A DNA stretch of 64,000 nt from CAMQRS01 sp964370645 (GTDB lineage Bacteria > Bacillota_I > Bacilli_A > Erysipelotrichales > Erysipelotrichaceae). Position numbers and translations under genes: made by a program. The notes under the pieces are model-generated. The model made no database searches. It was not told the origin of the DNA and saw only the letters and a program-made list of their open reading frames with translations. The stretch spans positions 1 to 64,000 of the forward strand of contig CAYJJS010000007.1 of assembly GCA_964370645.1 (NCBI GenBank), written 5' to 3'. Positions 43,328 through 52,086 of this stretch are shown here, piece after piece (position 1 is the first letter of the stretch; every line of letters starts with the position of its first letter).

Positions 43328-44668
43328 CTAATATTTTTTTAAATTACGTATTTCTTCACTTGTATAAAAAGCATATGCTAGTTGTATACTCATAAAGACC
43401 CAAATGATTGGCTCGCACAATATAACTCCCATATAGCCTAAGTGAGGTATAAACAATACTACAAATATTACTTTACCAATTAGTTCAATAATGCTAGAAA
43501 ATAGTGGTATTACCTTTTTTCCCAATCCTTGAAGGGCAGAGCGTAGACATATTAAATATGCAACTACAACATAAAATGGAGCATTGATTTGTATGTAAGA
43601 ATTCGCTGTGGAGATGACTTGTACATTGTCACTTCCAGAGAATAAAGTGATGATAGTTTCACTACAAAAGAATAATACAATACATAATAATGCACAATAT
43701 ACAATAACTATGCGCAAGCTAGCATTTATTCCTTCTTTGATACGATCGTACTTTAATGCTCCACGATTTTGTGATACGAATGTAGGGATGGCATTGACTA
43801 GTGTCGAAATTGGCATGATGAGAATACTCTGTAGACGTCTAGCTATTGTATGTGCGGCGATAATGCTTGTTCCAAAGCCATTGATTGCGCTTTGTAAAGT
43901 GATGGTACCCACGGATACAATCGAGTTCATAAGTGCCATTGAAGTTCCTTGTGCAATTAATTCTTTATACATATCTTTTTGTATTGTGAAGTTTAGTTTG
44001 TTTGGAATTAGTCTACTATGCTTTTTAGAAATATACAATAATGATATGAGTAGAGCACTCAGTTGTGCTATCACTGTTGCAATAGCTGCACCTTGTATAC
44101 CCATATGTAGGGTTACAATGAAGAGTAAGTCCAATACTACGTTCACAATGCTAGAGAATAATAAGATGAATAAAGGTGTTTTTGAATCACCAACAGCTCG
44201 AAGAATCGCAGAGACTAAATTATAGAAGGCACTAATAATTAGGGTGTTACATATGACATGAATATAAGATAAAGAAGAGTATAAAATTTCTTCTGGGGTG
44301 TTTAATAGTATTAAAATATCTTTAATTAGAAAAGATAAGAGTAAGCTTAAAAAAAGGGCAACACATGCGGTAATAATGAAAGAAGATGCGATTGTTGATT
44401 TTACTTGTTGTAAGTCTTTTTTACCAACATAATGAGAAACAACGATGGATAATCCCACTGCAAATCCACTACAAAGACCGATGGATAAATCAAAAATAGA
44501 AGTTGTTGCACCCATTGCAGCTAAGGCAGAATCTCCTAGGTAGTGAGATACAATAAGGGTATCAATTGTGTTATATAAAGTTTGAAATAATAGTGAAAAA
44601 AAGATGGGGGTAGAAAATCGTAACAATAACTTTGTTATGTTTCCTTGTGTTAAGTCAATTGTTTTCAT
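43328..44668 (-). CDS. MATE family efflux transporter
   Basis: This 446-residue membrane protein has about twelve transmembrane helices in two halves. It starts MKTIDLTQGNITKLLLRFSTPIFFSLLFQTLYNTIDTLIV-like (positions 1-40), with SHYLGDSALAAMGATTSI, the classical MATE opening. Family members export cationic drugs, dyes or metabolites in exchange for Na+ or H+; the substrate is unknown. On the minus strand, GGAGGC precedes the ATG. It stands alone, separated from the neighbouring TVP38 gene by about 90 bases. Confidence 0.92.
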   Translation of the reverse strand: MKTIDLTQGNITKLLLRFSTPIFFSLLFQTLYNTIDTLIVSHYLGDSALAAMGATTSIFDLSIGLCSGFAVGLSIVVSHYVGKKDLQQVKSTIASSFIITACVALFLSLLLSFLIKDILILLNTPEEILYSSLSYIHVICNTLIISAFYNLVSAILRAVGDSKTPLFILLFSSIVNVVLDLLFIVTLHMGIQGAAIATVIAQLSALLISLLYISKKHSRLIPNKLNFTIQKDMYKELIAQGTSMALMNSIVSVGTITLQSAINGFGTSIIAAHTIARRLQSILIMPISTLVNAIPTFVSQNRGALKYDRIKEGINASLRIVIVYCALLCIVLFFCSETIITLFSGSDNVQVISTANSYIQINAPFYVVVAYLICLRSALQGLGKKVIPLFSSIIELIGKVIFVVLFIPHLGYMGVILCEPIIWVFMSIQLAYAFYTSEEIRNLKKY

Positions 44669-44757
44669 AGGAAAGCCTCCAAAGTAGTATTATAGTGTAA
44701 AGTTATAGGTTCGTAAATAATATACATGAAATTAATAAAAAAACATGTTAGACATGT

Positions 44758-45411
44758 TTATAAATGGATGGATAATAAATGTGATAGTAGGCTAGTTAAC
44801 CCTAGGCTGTATATAGCAATGGAGAAGGGTTTAGCAAGTAATATTATCAAGGCATATTCTTTCCATGTCATAGCAGTAGTGCCAATAATATAACAAAGCA
44901 AATCATCGGGTGCACCCGGAAGGAAGACAGCAAGAGCGAATAATTTCTTATATCCTGTTTTAGTATCTACCCAATGAAAGTATTTATCGGCTAATTTTCT
45001 AGAAAATAATTTATATACGACATTACGTCCATAACGTTTCGCAATCCCAAAGGCAATAAAAGAACCTATCACAATGCCTATGTAATTGTAAATAAAGCCG
45101 AAGATAGGACCAAACAGTACAACCCCAGCAACGAGTCCAACACCTCCTGGAAGTATAGGGAATAGGATTTGTAGGATTTGTAAGATAATGAATGCTATGA
45201 ATGAGAAAGCACCAAAACGATTTAGCAGTGCACGAAGTTCTTCTATGTTAGTGAAATAGCCTGCTTGATATCCATAAATGGACAAAATTAATAATGCAAC
45301 AACAAGTAAAACAAGTAACGCATTTATAATACGCATTTGTTTTTTGTCCTGATCAGAAGGCTCAATACTGTTTTCTATGTAGGTTTGTGTTTCGGGTGTT
45401 GCGTTTTTCAT
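44758..45411 (-). CDS. TVP38/TMEM64 family (DedA-related) membrane protein
   Basis: This protein of 217 residues has five to six hydrophobic segments and the VTT-domain features ILFPILPGGVGLVAGVVLFGPIFG and FLPGAPDDLLCYIIGTTAM, with IVIGSFIAFGIAKRYGR between them. TVP38/DedA proteins are linked to lipid flipping and envelope homeostasis; the precise role is unknown. ATG 45411 is preferred to 45417 because it lies 7 bases from TGAGG. It is divergent from hslO. Confidence 0.88.
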   Translation of the reverse strand: MKNATPETQTYIENSIEPSDQDKKQMRIINALLVLLVVALLILSIYGYQAGYFTNIEELRALLNRFGAFSFIAFIILQILQILFPILPGGVGLVAGVVLFGPIFGFIYNYIGIVIGSFIAFGIAKRYGRNVVYKLFSRKLADKYFHWVDTKTGYKKLFALAVFLPGAPDDLLCYIIGTTAMTWKEYALIILLAKPFSIAIYSLGLTSLLSHLLSIHL

Positions 45412-45526
45412 GTTCATACCTCATCAATTATTTTATTGTATCACAACACTTACCTTAGTAAAATAATTTGAATATATACTTTAGCTTTCGTACATCTATA
45501 TATTATTATGCAAGGAAAATAAAACA

Positions 45527-45535
45527 TGTTATAAT
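45527..45535 (+). promoter_or_regulatory. Extended -10 promoter of hslO-dusB
   Basis: TGTTATAAT is a perfect extended -10 box 25 bases before the start codon. Confidence 0.6.
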
Positions 45536-45560
45536 GTTTTAGCGATAAGAGAGGTAACTT

Positions 45561-46451
45561 ATGAAAGATCAAATAATAAAGTGTCTAGCAAGAGATGGGC
45601 GTGTACGTATTTATATTTGTGATACGACAAATCTTGTACAAGAAGCAAAAGAGCGTCATGATTTGTGGCCTACAGCGAGTGCAGCATTAGGACGTACTTT
45701 AAGTGTAGCTGTCATGATGGGAGCAAATTTAAAAAGCGAAAAGGAAAAACTAACGATTACTGTGAATGGTGGTGGACCAATTGGTACAATCATGGTTGAT
45801 GCATATAGCAATGGACAAGTGCGTGGATTTGTCGGTGAGCCGCATGTTCACTATCAATATAATGATACGAATAAACTAGCGGTTGGAGTAGCTGTAGGAA
45901 AAGAAGGATATTTGGAAGTGCGTAAAAGCATGAGTTTAAAGGAAGATTTTAATGGAAGAGTAGCTTTGCAAAGTGGAGAAATTGGTGATGATTTTGCCTA
46001 TTATTTTGCACTCAGTGAGCAAACGCCTTCAATTGTATCAGTGGGTGTGTTAGTAGAGAGTGATAATTCCATTATTCATAGTGGGGGCTTATTGATTCAA
46101 ATGATGCCAGATGCAACTGAAGAAGATATTGTAGCAACAGAAGAGATTGTGCAACAACTAAAGCCGATGACAACTTTGATGCAAGAGGGAAAAACGCTAG
46201 AGGATATTTTACACAGTCTATATGAAGATGTGAAAATATTAGAGCGAGTGCCATGTTCTTTTGCATGTGGGTGTAGTGAAGAAAAGATGCGTGCAGCAAT
46301 TTCTACACTTGCAGACACAGAGATACAAGCGATGATTGAGGAAGATAAGGGTTGTGATATTCATTGTCAATTTTGTTCGAATGCATATCACTTTGATGAA
46401 GGTGCGCTTGAAAAAATAATCGAGGATAAGCATGCCAATGTGGAAAATTAG
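45561..46451 (+). CDS. hslO: Hsp33 redox-regulated molecular chaperone
   Basis: This 296-residue holdase is activated by oxidation. The zinc-binding cysteines are visible as C236-x-C238 (ACGCSEEKM) and C269-x2-C272 (HCQFCSNAYHF). The N-terminal domain has the GRTLSVAVMMGANLK and GNGQVRGFV-type strands (SNGQVRGFVGEPHV). It overlaps dusB by 20 bases. An oxidative-stress chaperone fits an anaerobe exposed to oxygen. AGAGAGGT precedes the ATG. Confidence 0.96.
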   Translation: MKDQIIKCLARDGRVRIYICDTTNLVQEAKERHDLWPTASAALGRTLSVAVMMGANLKSEKEKLTITVNGGGPIGTIMVDAYSNGQVRGFVGEPHVHYQYNDTNKLAVGVAVGKEGYLEVRKSMSLKEDFNGRVALQSGEIGDDFAYYFALSEQTPSIVSVGVLVESDNSIIHSGGLLIQMMPDATEEDIVATEEIVQQLKPMTTLMQEGKTLEDILHSLYEDVKILERVPCSFACGCSEEKMRAAISTLADTEIQAMIEEDKGCDIHCQFCSNAYHFDEGALEKIIEDKHANVEN

Positions 46452-47439
46452 GGATATTGAAATAGCGAATCAGGTCGTTGTAGCTCCAATGGCGGGTATT
46501 TCAAATGCAGCTTTTCGCTCGATTTGCAAAGCGTTTAACGCAGGGTTGTTATGTGCAGAAATGGTTAGTGATAAGGCTATCTATTACAAAAATGAGCGTA
46601 CATTAAAGATGATTGAAGTATTAGAAAATGAACATCCAATGTCCTTACAAATTTTTGGTTATGACATTGATACAATGGTTCATGCTGCAAAGGTCTTGGA
46701 CACTAATAGTGATTGTGACATTATTGATATTAATATGGGATGTCCGGTAACGAAAGTAATTAAGGCGAAAGCTGGTAGTTATTTAATGCAAGAAGAAGAG
46801 CATGCTGTTGCCATTGTAAAGGCAGTGGTAAAGGCAGTGCAAAAGCCAGTTACTGTAAAAATACGAGCAGGTTGGGATGCACAACACATCAATGCTGTTT
46901 CATTAGCGAAAAAGCTAGAGGCTGCAGGAGCTAGCGCAATTGCAGTGCATGGTAGAACGCGTGCGCAAATGTATGAAGGAAAAGCAGATTGGGATATCAT
47001 TCGTCAGGTAAAACAAGCTGTGTCTATACCAGTCATCGGAAATGGAGACATTAAAAGTGTAGAAGATATGCAGGCCATGTTGAAACAAACGGGATGTGAT
47101 GCAATTATGATTGGTAGAGGTGTATTAGGAAATCCTTTTTTATTGAAGGAATGTGTAGATGCTTTAGCAAATAGTGAAAATAAAAAAGAAATCTCATATC
47201 AAGAAAAATTTGCTTTAATCAAACAACATGCTCAGAATTTAATTTCTTTAAAAGGAGAAAGTATAGCTATGAAGGAGATGCGTGGACACGCAACTTGGTA
47301 TATCAAAGGGATGCCTTCTTCACATTTGATAAAAGATCAATTCGCAAAAATGCATACGTATGAAGAAATGCTAAAAATTATTGCTGCGTATGAACAACAA
47401 ATAGAACAATATATTGAAAAAAAAATGCCTGCTGCTTAG
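46432..47439 (+). CDS. dusB: tRNA-dihydrouridine synthase
   Basis: This 335-residue FMN enzyme reduces uridines in tRNA D-loops. Motifs are VVAPMAGISNAAFRSIC, INMGCPVTKVIKAKAGSYLM with the catalytic Cys, AVHGRTRAQMYEGKADW, IPVIGNGDIKS and MIGRGVLGNPFL. The pattern fits the DusB type usual in Firmicutes, where hslO-dusB adjacency is common. It starts within the end of hslO, with CGAGGA inside that gene acting as ribosome site. Confidence 0.94.
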   Translation: MPMWKIRDIEIANQVVVAPMAGISNAAFRSICKAFNAGLLCAEMVSDKAIYYKNERTLKMIEVLENEHPMSLQIFGYDIDTMVHAAKVLDTNSDCDIIDINMGCPVTKVIKAKAGSYLMQEEEHAVAIVKAVVKAVQKPVTVKIRAGWDAQHINAVSLAKKLEAAGASAIAVHGRTRAQMYEGKADWDIIRQVKQAVSIPVIGNGDIKSVEDMQAMLKQTGCDAIMIGRGVLGNPFLLKECVDALANSENKKEISYQEKFALIKQHAQNLISLKGESIAMKEMRGHATWYIKGMPSSHLIKDQFAKMHTYEEMLKIIAAYEQQIEQYIEKKMPAA

Positions 47440-47451
47440 CTGGGCATTTTT
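47421..47451. terminator. Bidirectional terminator between dusB and the histidine kinase gene
   Basis: AAAAATGCC and GGCATTTTT make a 9-bp stem. A run of A residues on the left and T residues on the right suit both convergent genes. Confidence 0.8.
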
Positions 47452-48487
47452 AACGTTGTAGATGTAACATGAATGCACTACCATGTCCTTTGACACTTTG
47501 TACTTCAATGTGTCCACCATGTAAATCAATGATGCGTTTTACAAGGGATAGACCAAGCCCACTTCCTTCTTTCGAGCGAGAATTGTCACCCTGGTAAAAT
47601 TTTTCAAATAATCGCTCCATGCTTTCTTGTTCAATCCCACAACCATTATCTTGAATCAATATGTTAATCGTTTGAGAGAGACTGATTTGTATTTTGATAC
47701 ACCCATTAGGGAATGAAAATTTAATGGCATTCGCAATAAGGTTTTGCCATACATGAAACATTAATGATTTATTTGCGAAAATCCATATTTCATTTAATTC
47801 TAATTGTAAATCTATGTTTTTTGCACTCCATTGTGCTTCTAGACTAAGAAGAACTTCTCTAATTTGTTCATCCAAACTATAAAGTTCACGATTTAAGTTG
47901 ATTTCTTGGTTTTCTAACTTTGATAATAATAAGATATTGTTGGAAAGCGTAGATAGCCTATTCGTACTTTGAATGATTTTTTTTATGTATAATGTTTGTG
48001 TTGATTTATCTATATTTTCATTTTGTAGTAAAGTTGCATAGCCTTCAATTGCATTTATTGGGGTTTTGAATTCATGGGATACATTTTCAATAAAATCGTT
48101 ACGCAATAATTCAGTCGATGACAGTTCTTGTGCCATTGTATTGAAGTTTTGTGCCATGACACGTAATTCTTCAACTCGAATTTCATCATCAATACGAATA
48201 TTATAATTACCACTTGTAATCTCTTTTGTGGCGTCACTAATTTTAATAATAATTCGATTCGTTTTTCTAAGCAGCATTGCAGATATAATAGTTCCCATAG
48301 TAATACTAGTTAGCGCTAGAATTGTAGTTCCAACAATACGGTTGTATCCAAAATTAAAGTGATTGGTTAATATAGTACGTAACACTTCTACGAAGATTGC
48401 AGTAATAAATAATGAGATGAAAATAACAAGCGCACAAGATACAACAATTTGTATATGACGAATTTTTTCTACAATTTTTTTAATCAT
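47450..48487 (-). CDS. Sensor histidine kinase with minimal extracellular loop
   Basis: This 345-residue kinase has TM1 at about 12-37, an external loop of only about a dozen residues, TM2 at about 52-72 and a HAMP domain. The HisKA H-box has H138 (ENVSHEFKTPINAIEG); the HATPase motifs are NLIANAIKFSF, IQDNGCGI and GSGLGLSLVKRI. The short loop suggests sensing within the membrane or through a partner protein rather than direct ligand binding outside. It overlaps the response regulator gene by 8 bases. The divergent ABC transporter is the likely target. Confidence 0.92.
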   Translation of the reverse strand: MIKKIVEKIRHIQIVVSCALVIFISLFITAIFVEVLRTILTNHFNFGYNRIVGTTILALTSITMGTIISAMLLRKTNRIIIKISDATKEITSGNYNIRIDDEIRVEELRVMAQNFNTMAQELSSTELLRNDFIENVSHEFKTPINAIEGYATLLQNENIDKSTQTLYIKKIIQSTNRLSTLSNNILLLSKLENQEINLNRELYSLDEQIREVLLSLEAQWSAKNIDLQLELNEIWIFANKSLMFHVWQNLIANAIKFSFPNGCIKIQISLSQTINILIQDNGCGIEQESMERLFEKFYQGDNSRSKEGSGLGLSLVKRIIDLHGGHIEVQSVKGHGSAFMLHLQR

Positions 48488-49154
48488 TGATAGTCACCTT
48501 ATATCCTAACCCGCGAACCGTAACAATTTGAAAGTCTTTATTGGTTTTAAATTTATCGCGTAAGCGACTGATGTGTACATCTAATGTGTGTGCATCGGAA
48601 TCCGTGTCAATGCCCCAAACCGCATCCATTAATTGTTTTCTAGTGAAAATACGATTTGGTTCACTAACTAATTTAAACAATAAGTAAAACTCTTTTTGTA
48701 CAAGAGCTATGGAGGTATTGTGGTATTGCACACTTAGAGTGTCTTTGTGGAATTCAGTATTTAAGAATTTCACTTTCGATTGTGATTGAATTTGACTTCG
48801 ACGTAGTAAAGCTTGCACACGCCATACTAGCTCATTTATATCAATCGGTTTTACCATATAATCGTCACTTCCAGATTGAAACCCAATTTTTTTATCAAAT
48901 GAAGTATCTCTTGCGCTGACAATTAAAATAGGCATTTCATATTTAGAAAAACGCAAATTTTGTATAAATTCAAATCCATTCATATGTGGCATTTGAATGT
49001 CTGTAACAATTAAATGTATCTCGTTTTCCTCTAAGATATCGAATGCCTCTAATCCATTATATGCAGCAAATAAAGTGTATCCTTCATTGCTCAACACACT
49101 ACAAAACAACTCGCATAAATCGCGGTCATCTTCAACCACTAAGATATTTATCAT
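48480..49154 (-). CDS. OmpR-family response regulator
   Basis: This 224-residue protein has a receiver domain with acidic residues D9-D10 in VVEDDRD, phospho-acceptor D52 (IVTDIQMPHMNG) and the SARDT strand. A C-terminal winged helix ends in HTLDVHISRLRDKF and VTVRGLGYKV. ATG 49154 follows AGAGGTG. It is cotranscribed with the kinase and divergent from the ABC transporter. Three TTGAG direct repeats with 11-base period in the shared upstream region fit the tandem binding of an OmpR-family dimer. Confidence 0.95.
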   Translation of the reverse strand: MINILVVEDDRDLCELFCSVLSNEGYTLFAAYNGLEAFDILEENEIHLIVTDIQMPHMNGFEFIQNLRFSKYEMPILIVSARDTSFDKKIGFQSGSDDYMVKPIDINELVWRVQALLRRSQIQSQSKVKFLNTEFHKDTLSVQYHNTSIALVQKEFYLLFKLVSEPNRIFTRKQLMDAVWGIDTDSDAHTLDVHISRLRDKFKTNKDFQIVTVRGLGYKVTIND

Positions 49155-49215
49155 AAAATCACCTCTATGCTTTTTATAACACGAAAAGATAAAAAAAAGC
49201 AATCTTAAATTAAAT

Positions 49216-49248
49216 TTGAGGAACAGTTGAGATTGAGTTGAGATAGTG
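49216..49248 (+). promoter_or_regulatory. Three direct repeats TTGAG(G/A) at 11-bp period, candidate response-regulator operator
   Basis: TTGAGG at 49216, TTGAGA at 49227 and TTGAGA at 49238 are spaced exactly 11 bases apart, one helical turn. A TAAGAT -10-like box lies at 49253, and no -35 consensus is present, as expected for an activated promoter of the ABC transporter. The regulator gene starts 62 bases away on the other strand. Confidence 0.7.
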
Positions 49249-49285
49249 CGACTAAGATATTCGTGTATAGAAAAGGAGATCACAT

Positions 49286-51982
49286 ATGTTACAAATATTT
49301 GATATTGAAAAAGAATATAGAACTGGGGAACTAGTTCAAAAGGCGTTAAATGGTGTAAGTGTAAATTTTAGAGAAAATGAGTTTGTTTCCATTTTAGGAC
49401 CAAGTGGTTCAGGGAAAACAACATTATTAAATATCATTGGTGGGTTAGATAGTTACGATAAAGGGGATTTAGTAATTGAGGGGATCTCTACGAAAAACTA
49501 TAAAGATCGTGATTGGGATACGTATCGTAATCATACGATTGGGTTTGTATTCCAAAGCTATAACTTGATTCCACACCAAACATTGTTGTCAAATGTAGAG
49601 TTGGCTTTAACAATCGCAGGAATTAGTAAGGCAGAACGTAAAGCTAGAGCTAAAGAAGCATTAGAGAAGGTGGGTTTAGGAGAGCATGTCCATAAACGTC
49701 CAAATCAATTGTCAGGAGGACAGATGCAACGTGTGGCAATTGCCAGAGCGTTAGTAAATAATCCACATATTTTATTAGCGGATGAACCAACAGGTGCATT
49801 AGATAGTGAAACAAGTGTGCAAATTATGGAGTTGTTGAAAGAAGTTGCAAATGAACGATTGGTTGTTATGGTTACGCACAACCCAGAATTAGCGGAAGAG
49901 TATTCTTCTCGTATTATTAAAGTTAGAGATGGGAAAATTGTTGGTGATTCCAATCCGTTTGTACCAGTGAAGACAAGTGGCGCACAAACTAGAAAAGAGA
50001 AACCAAATAAAGCAAAAATGTCAATGAAGACTTCTTTGTCTTTAAGTTTCAATAATTTAAAAACAAAGAAGAAAAGAACTTTTTTAACTTCATTTGCAGG
50101 ATCTATTGGAATTATTGGTATTGCGTTGATATTATCTTTATCAAATGGAGTAAACACATACATTACAAACTTACAAAGAGATACGATGACTGCTTACCCA
50201 GTAAGTGTTACTTCTGAAACGATGAATATGGAAAATATTATGGGGGCGATGGAAACAGAAGGTAAGGAGGATCAAGACGATGCTGTATATTCAAGTGTTG
50301 CACAATTGACGGCGACTCAAAATATGACAGTAGAAAACAACCTTACTGAATTTAAAAAGTATGTGGATGATCCAAATGGGGAATTACAAAACCATGTGGG
50401 TGATACGGGTGTAGTATATTCTTATAATGTGAATTTCAATGTATTCTCTTATGATAAAGATGGAAAAGTGGTAAATTCAAATGCTGATGCATCTGAATTA
50501 CTTGGTGGTAGTGCTGTTACACAAGTTAATCCATTTGAGTCAATGATGAGTAGTTCAGGAAATTCACAAGGAGCTTCTAATTTTTCAGAAATGGCAAAAG
50601 GTAAAGATGATGTAGTAGGAGATATTGTGAAGGACAACTATGAAGTTGTTTATGGAAAGTGGCCAACAAGTTATGATGAAGTGATTTTAGTGTTGGATTC
50701 AAACAATGAGGTAAGTGTTGAGGTTTTATATCAACTAGGGCTTATGAGTGCAGACGAATACAAAGAAGTGGCGCAAAAAGTGGATGCAGATGAAGAAATT
50801 GAACCAACAAAGCTAGATTATGAAGAAATTATAAATCATGAGTTTAAAATGGTTTTAGCAAGTGATCGTTACAAAAAAAATGCGGATGGAACATTCACGT
50901 ATGTAGAAGATAGTGAGTATACTTCTACAGCAAGTTTGCTAGATGATGCAACGACTTTAAAAGTGGTTGGAATTGTTTCCGCGAATGAAGGGGCAACCGT
51001 AACACCGTTGAGTACGCATATTGGATATACATCATTACTAACGGATTATGTAATTGAGCAAACCGATGCAAGTGAAGTAGTGCAAGCGCAAGTTGCAAAT
51101 CCTGAAGTAAATATTATGACAAATACAAAATTTACTGCCGCTGATGATGCGCAAAAAGTAGTAGATACAAAAGCGTATTTATTAGGTTTAGGTGTTAGTG
51201 AAAAAGCAAACTTCTATGCAATGATGATGTATAGTTCAGGTGCGACTGCAGGCGCAGGCGCAATGGCTATGGATGAGGTTAGTATGGCTGCTATGTTGGA
51301 TCAGTGGGTAAATACACAGGCAGACGATGCAACGCTTATTTCATATTATGATGAAAATTTATCGGGAAATACGTATGATGAAAATATGTTGATGTTTGGA
51401 AAAGTGAGTTATGATTCACCTACTTCTATTAATATTTATGCGGATACATTTGAGGATAAGGATGCAATTACTGCTTTAATTGAAGAATATAATGAAGAAG
51501 TAAGTGAAGAAAATCAAATCACATATACGGATATGGTGGCAATGATGACTTCATCGATTACAACAATGATTGATGTAGTTTCGTATGTGTTAATAGCATT
51601 CGTAGGAGTATCGTTAATCGTTTCTAGTATTATGATTGGTATTATTACGCATATTTCAGTAATGGAAAGAACAAAAGAAATTGGAGTTTTACGTGCACTT
51701 GGAGCATCGAAGAAAAACATTTCACAAGTATTTAATGCAGAAACATTAATTATTGGATTGTGTTCGGGTATTCTAGGTGTTGGTGTTACAATGTTGTTGA
51801 ATATTCCAATTACAGCAGTACTACAAAATATTTTACAAAATGATACATTAGTTGTAGGTATACCTGTAATTAGTGCAGTTGTATTAATATTAATTAGTGT
51901 TGGAATCACTGTATTAGCAGGTTTATCGCCAGCGAAAGCAGCGGCAAAAAAAGATCCCGTATTGGCTTTAAGAACAGAATAA
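49286..51982 (+). CDS. MacB-type ABC transporter, fused ATPase and FtsX-like permease
   Basis: This 898-residue protein has an N-terminal LolD/MacB-type ATPase: Walker A GPSGSGKTT at about 38-46, signature LSGGQMQRVAIARAL near 142, and Walker B ILLADEPTGALDSET. TM1 at about 270-290 is followed by a large external domain of some 450 residues and three C-terminal helices with the FtsX signature (EIGVLRALGASKKNI). MacB-like mechanotransmission pumps expel peptides, toxins or lipoproteins; the neighbouring two-component system suggests defence against antimicrobial peptides or cell-wall antibiotics. Substrate is inferred only. AAAGGAGAT precedes the ATG. Confidence 0.92.
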   Translation: MLQIFDIEKEYRTGELVQKALNGVSVNFRENEFVSILGPSGSGKTTLLNIIGGLDSYDKGDLVIEGISTKNYKDRDWDTYRNHTIGFVFQSYNLIPHQTLLSNVELALTIAGISKAERKARAKEALEKVGLGEHVHKRPNQLSGGQMQRVAIARALVNNPHILLADEPTGALDSETSVQIMELLKEVANERLVVMVTHNPELAEEYSSRIIKVRDGKIVGDSNPFVPVKTSGAQTRKEKPNKAKMSMKTSLSLSFNNLKTKKKRTFLTSFAGSIGIIGIALILSLSNGVNTYITNLQRDTMTAYPVSVTSETMNMENIMGAMETEGKEDQDDAVYSSVAQLTATQNMTVENNLTEFKKYVDDPNGELQNHVGDTGVVYSYNVNFNVFSYDKDGKVVNSNADASELLGGSAVTQVNPFESMMSSSGNSQGASNFSEMAKGKDDVVGDIVKDNYEVVYGKWPTSYDEVILVLDSNNEVSVEVLYQLGLMSADEYKEVAQKVDADEEIEPTKLDYEEIINHEFKMVLASDRYKKNADGTFTYVEDSEYTSTASLLDDATTLKVVGIVSANEGATVTPLSTHIGYTSLLTDYVIEQTDASEVVQAQVANPEVNIMTNTKFTAADDAQKVVDTKAYLLGLGVSEKANFYAMMMYSSGATAGAGAMAMDEVSMAAMLDQWVNTQADDATLISYYDENLSGNTYDENMLMFGKVSYDSPTSINIYADTFEDKDAITALIEEYNEEVSEENQITYTDMVAMMTSSITTMIDVVSYVLIAFVGVSLIVSSIMIGIITHISVMERTKEIGVLRALGASKKNISQVFNAETLIIGLCSGILGVGVTMLLNIPITAVLQNILQNDTLVVGIPVISAVVLILISVGITVLAGLSPAKAAAKKDPVLALRTE

Positions 51983-51987
51983 TGATA

Positions 51988-52015
51988 AAAAAATGCAGAT
52001 ATCTGCATTTTTTTT
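51988..52015 (+). terminator. Intrinsic terminator after the ABC transporter gene
   Basis: AAATGCAGAT and ATCTGCATTT form a palindrome followed by a run of T residues. Confidence 0.88.
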
Positions 52016-52086
52016 CGTTAAATTGAAAAGTTATGTATGATTGTCATTCAATTTATGACATAATCATGGTGGGAAAAGGAGAGAGT

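Noticed and set aside
43608..44225. A 205-codon open frame on the plus strand within the MATE gene
   Set aside because: It is the mirror of a hydrophobic membrane gene, without ribosome site or recognisable family; the MATE frame on the other strand is clear.
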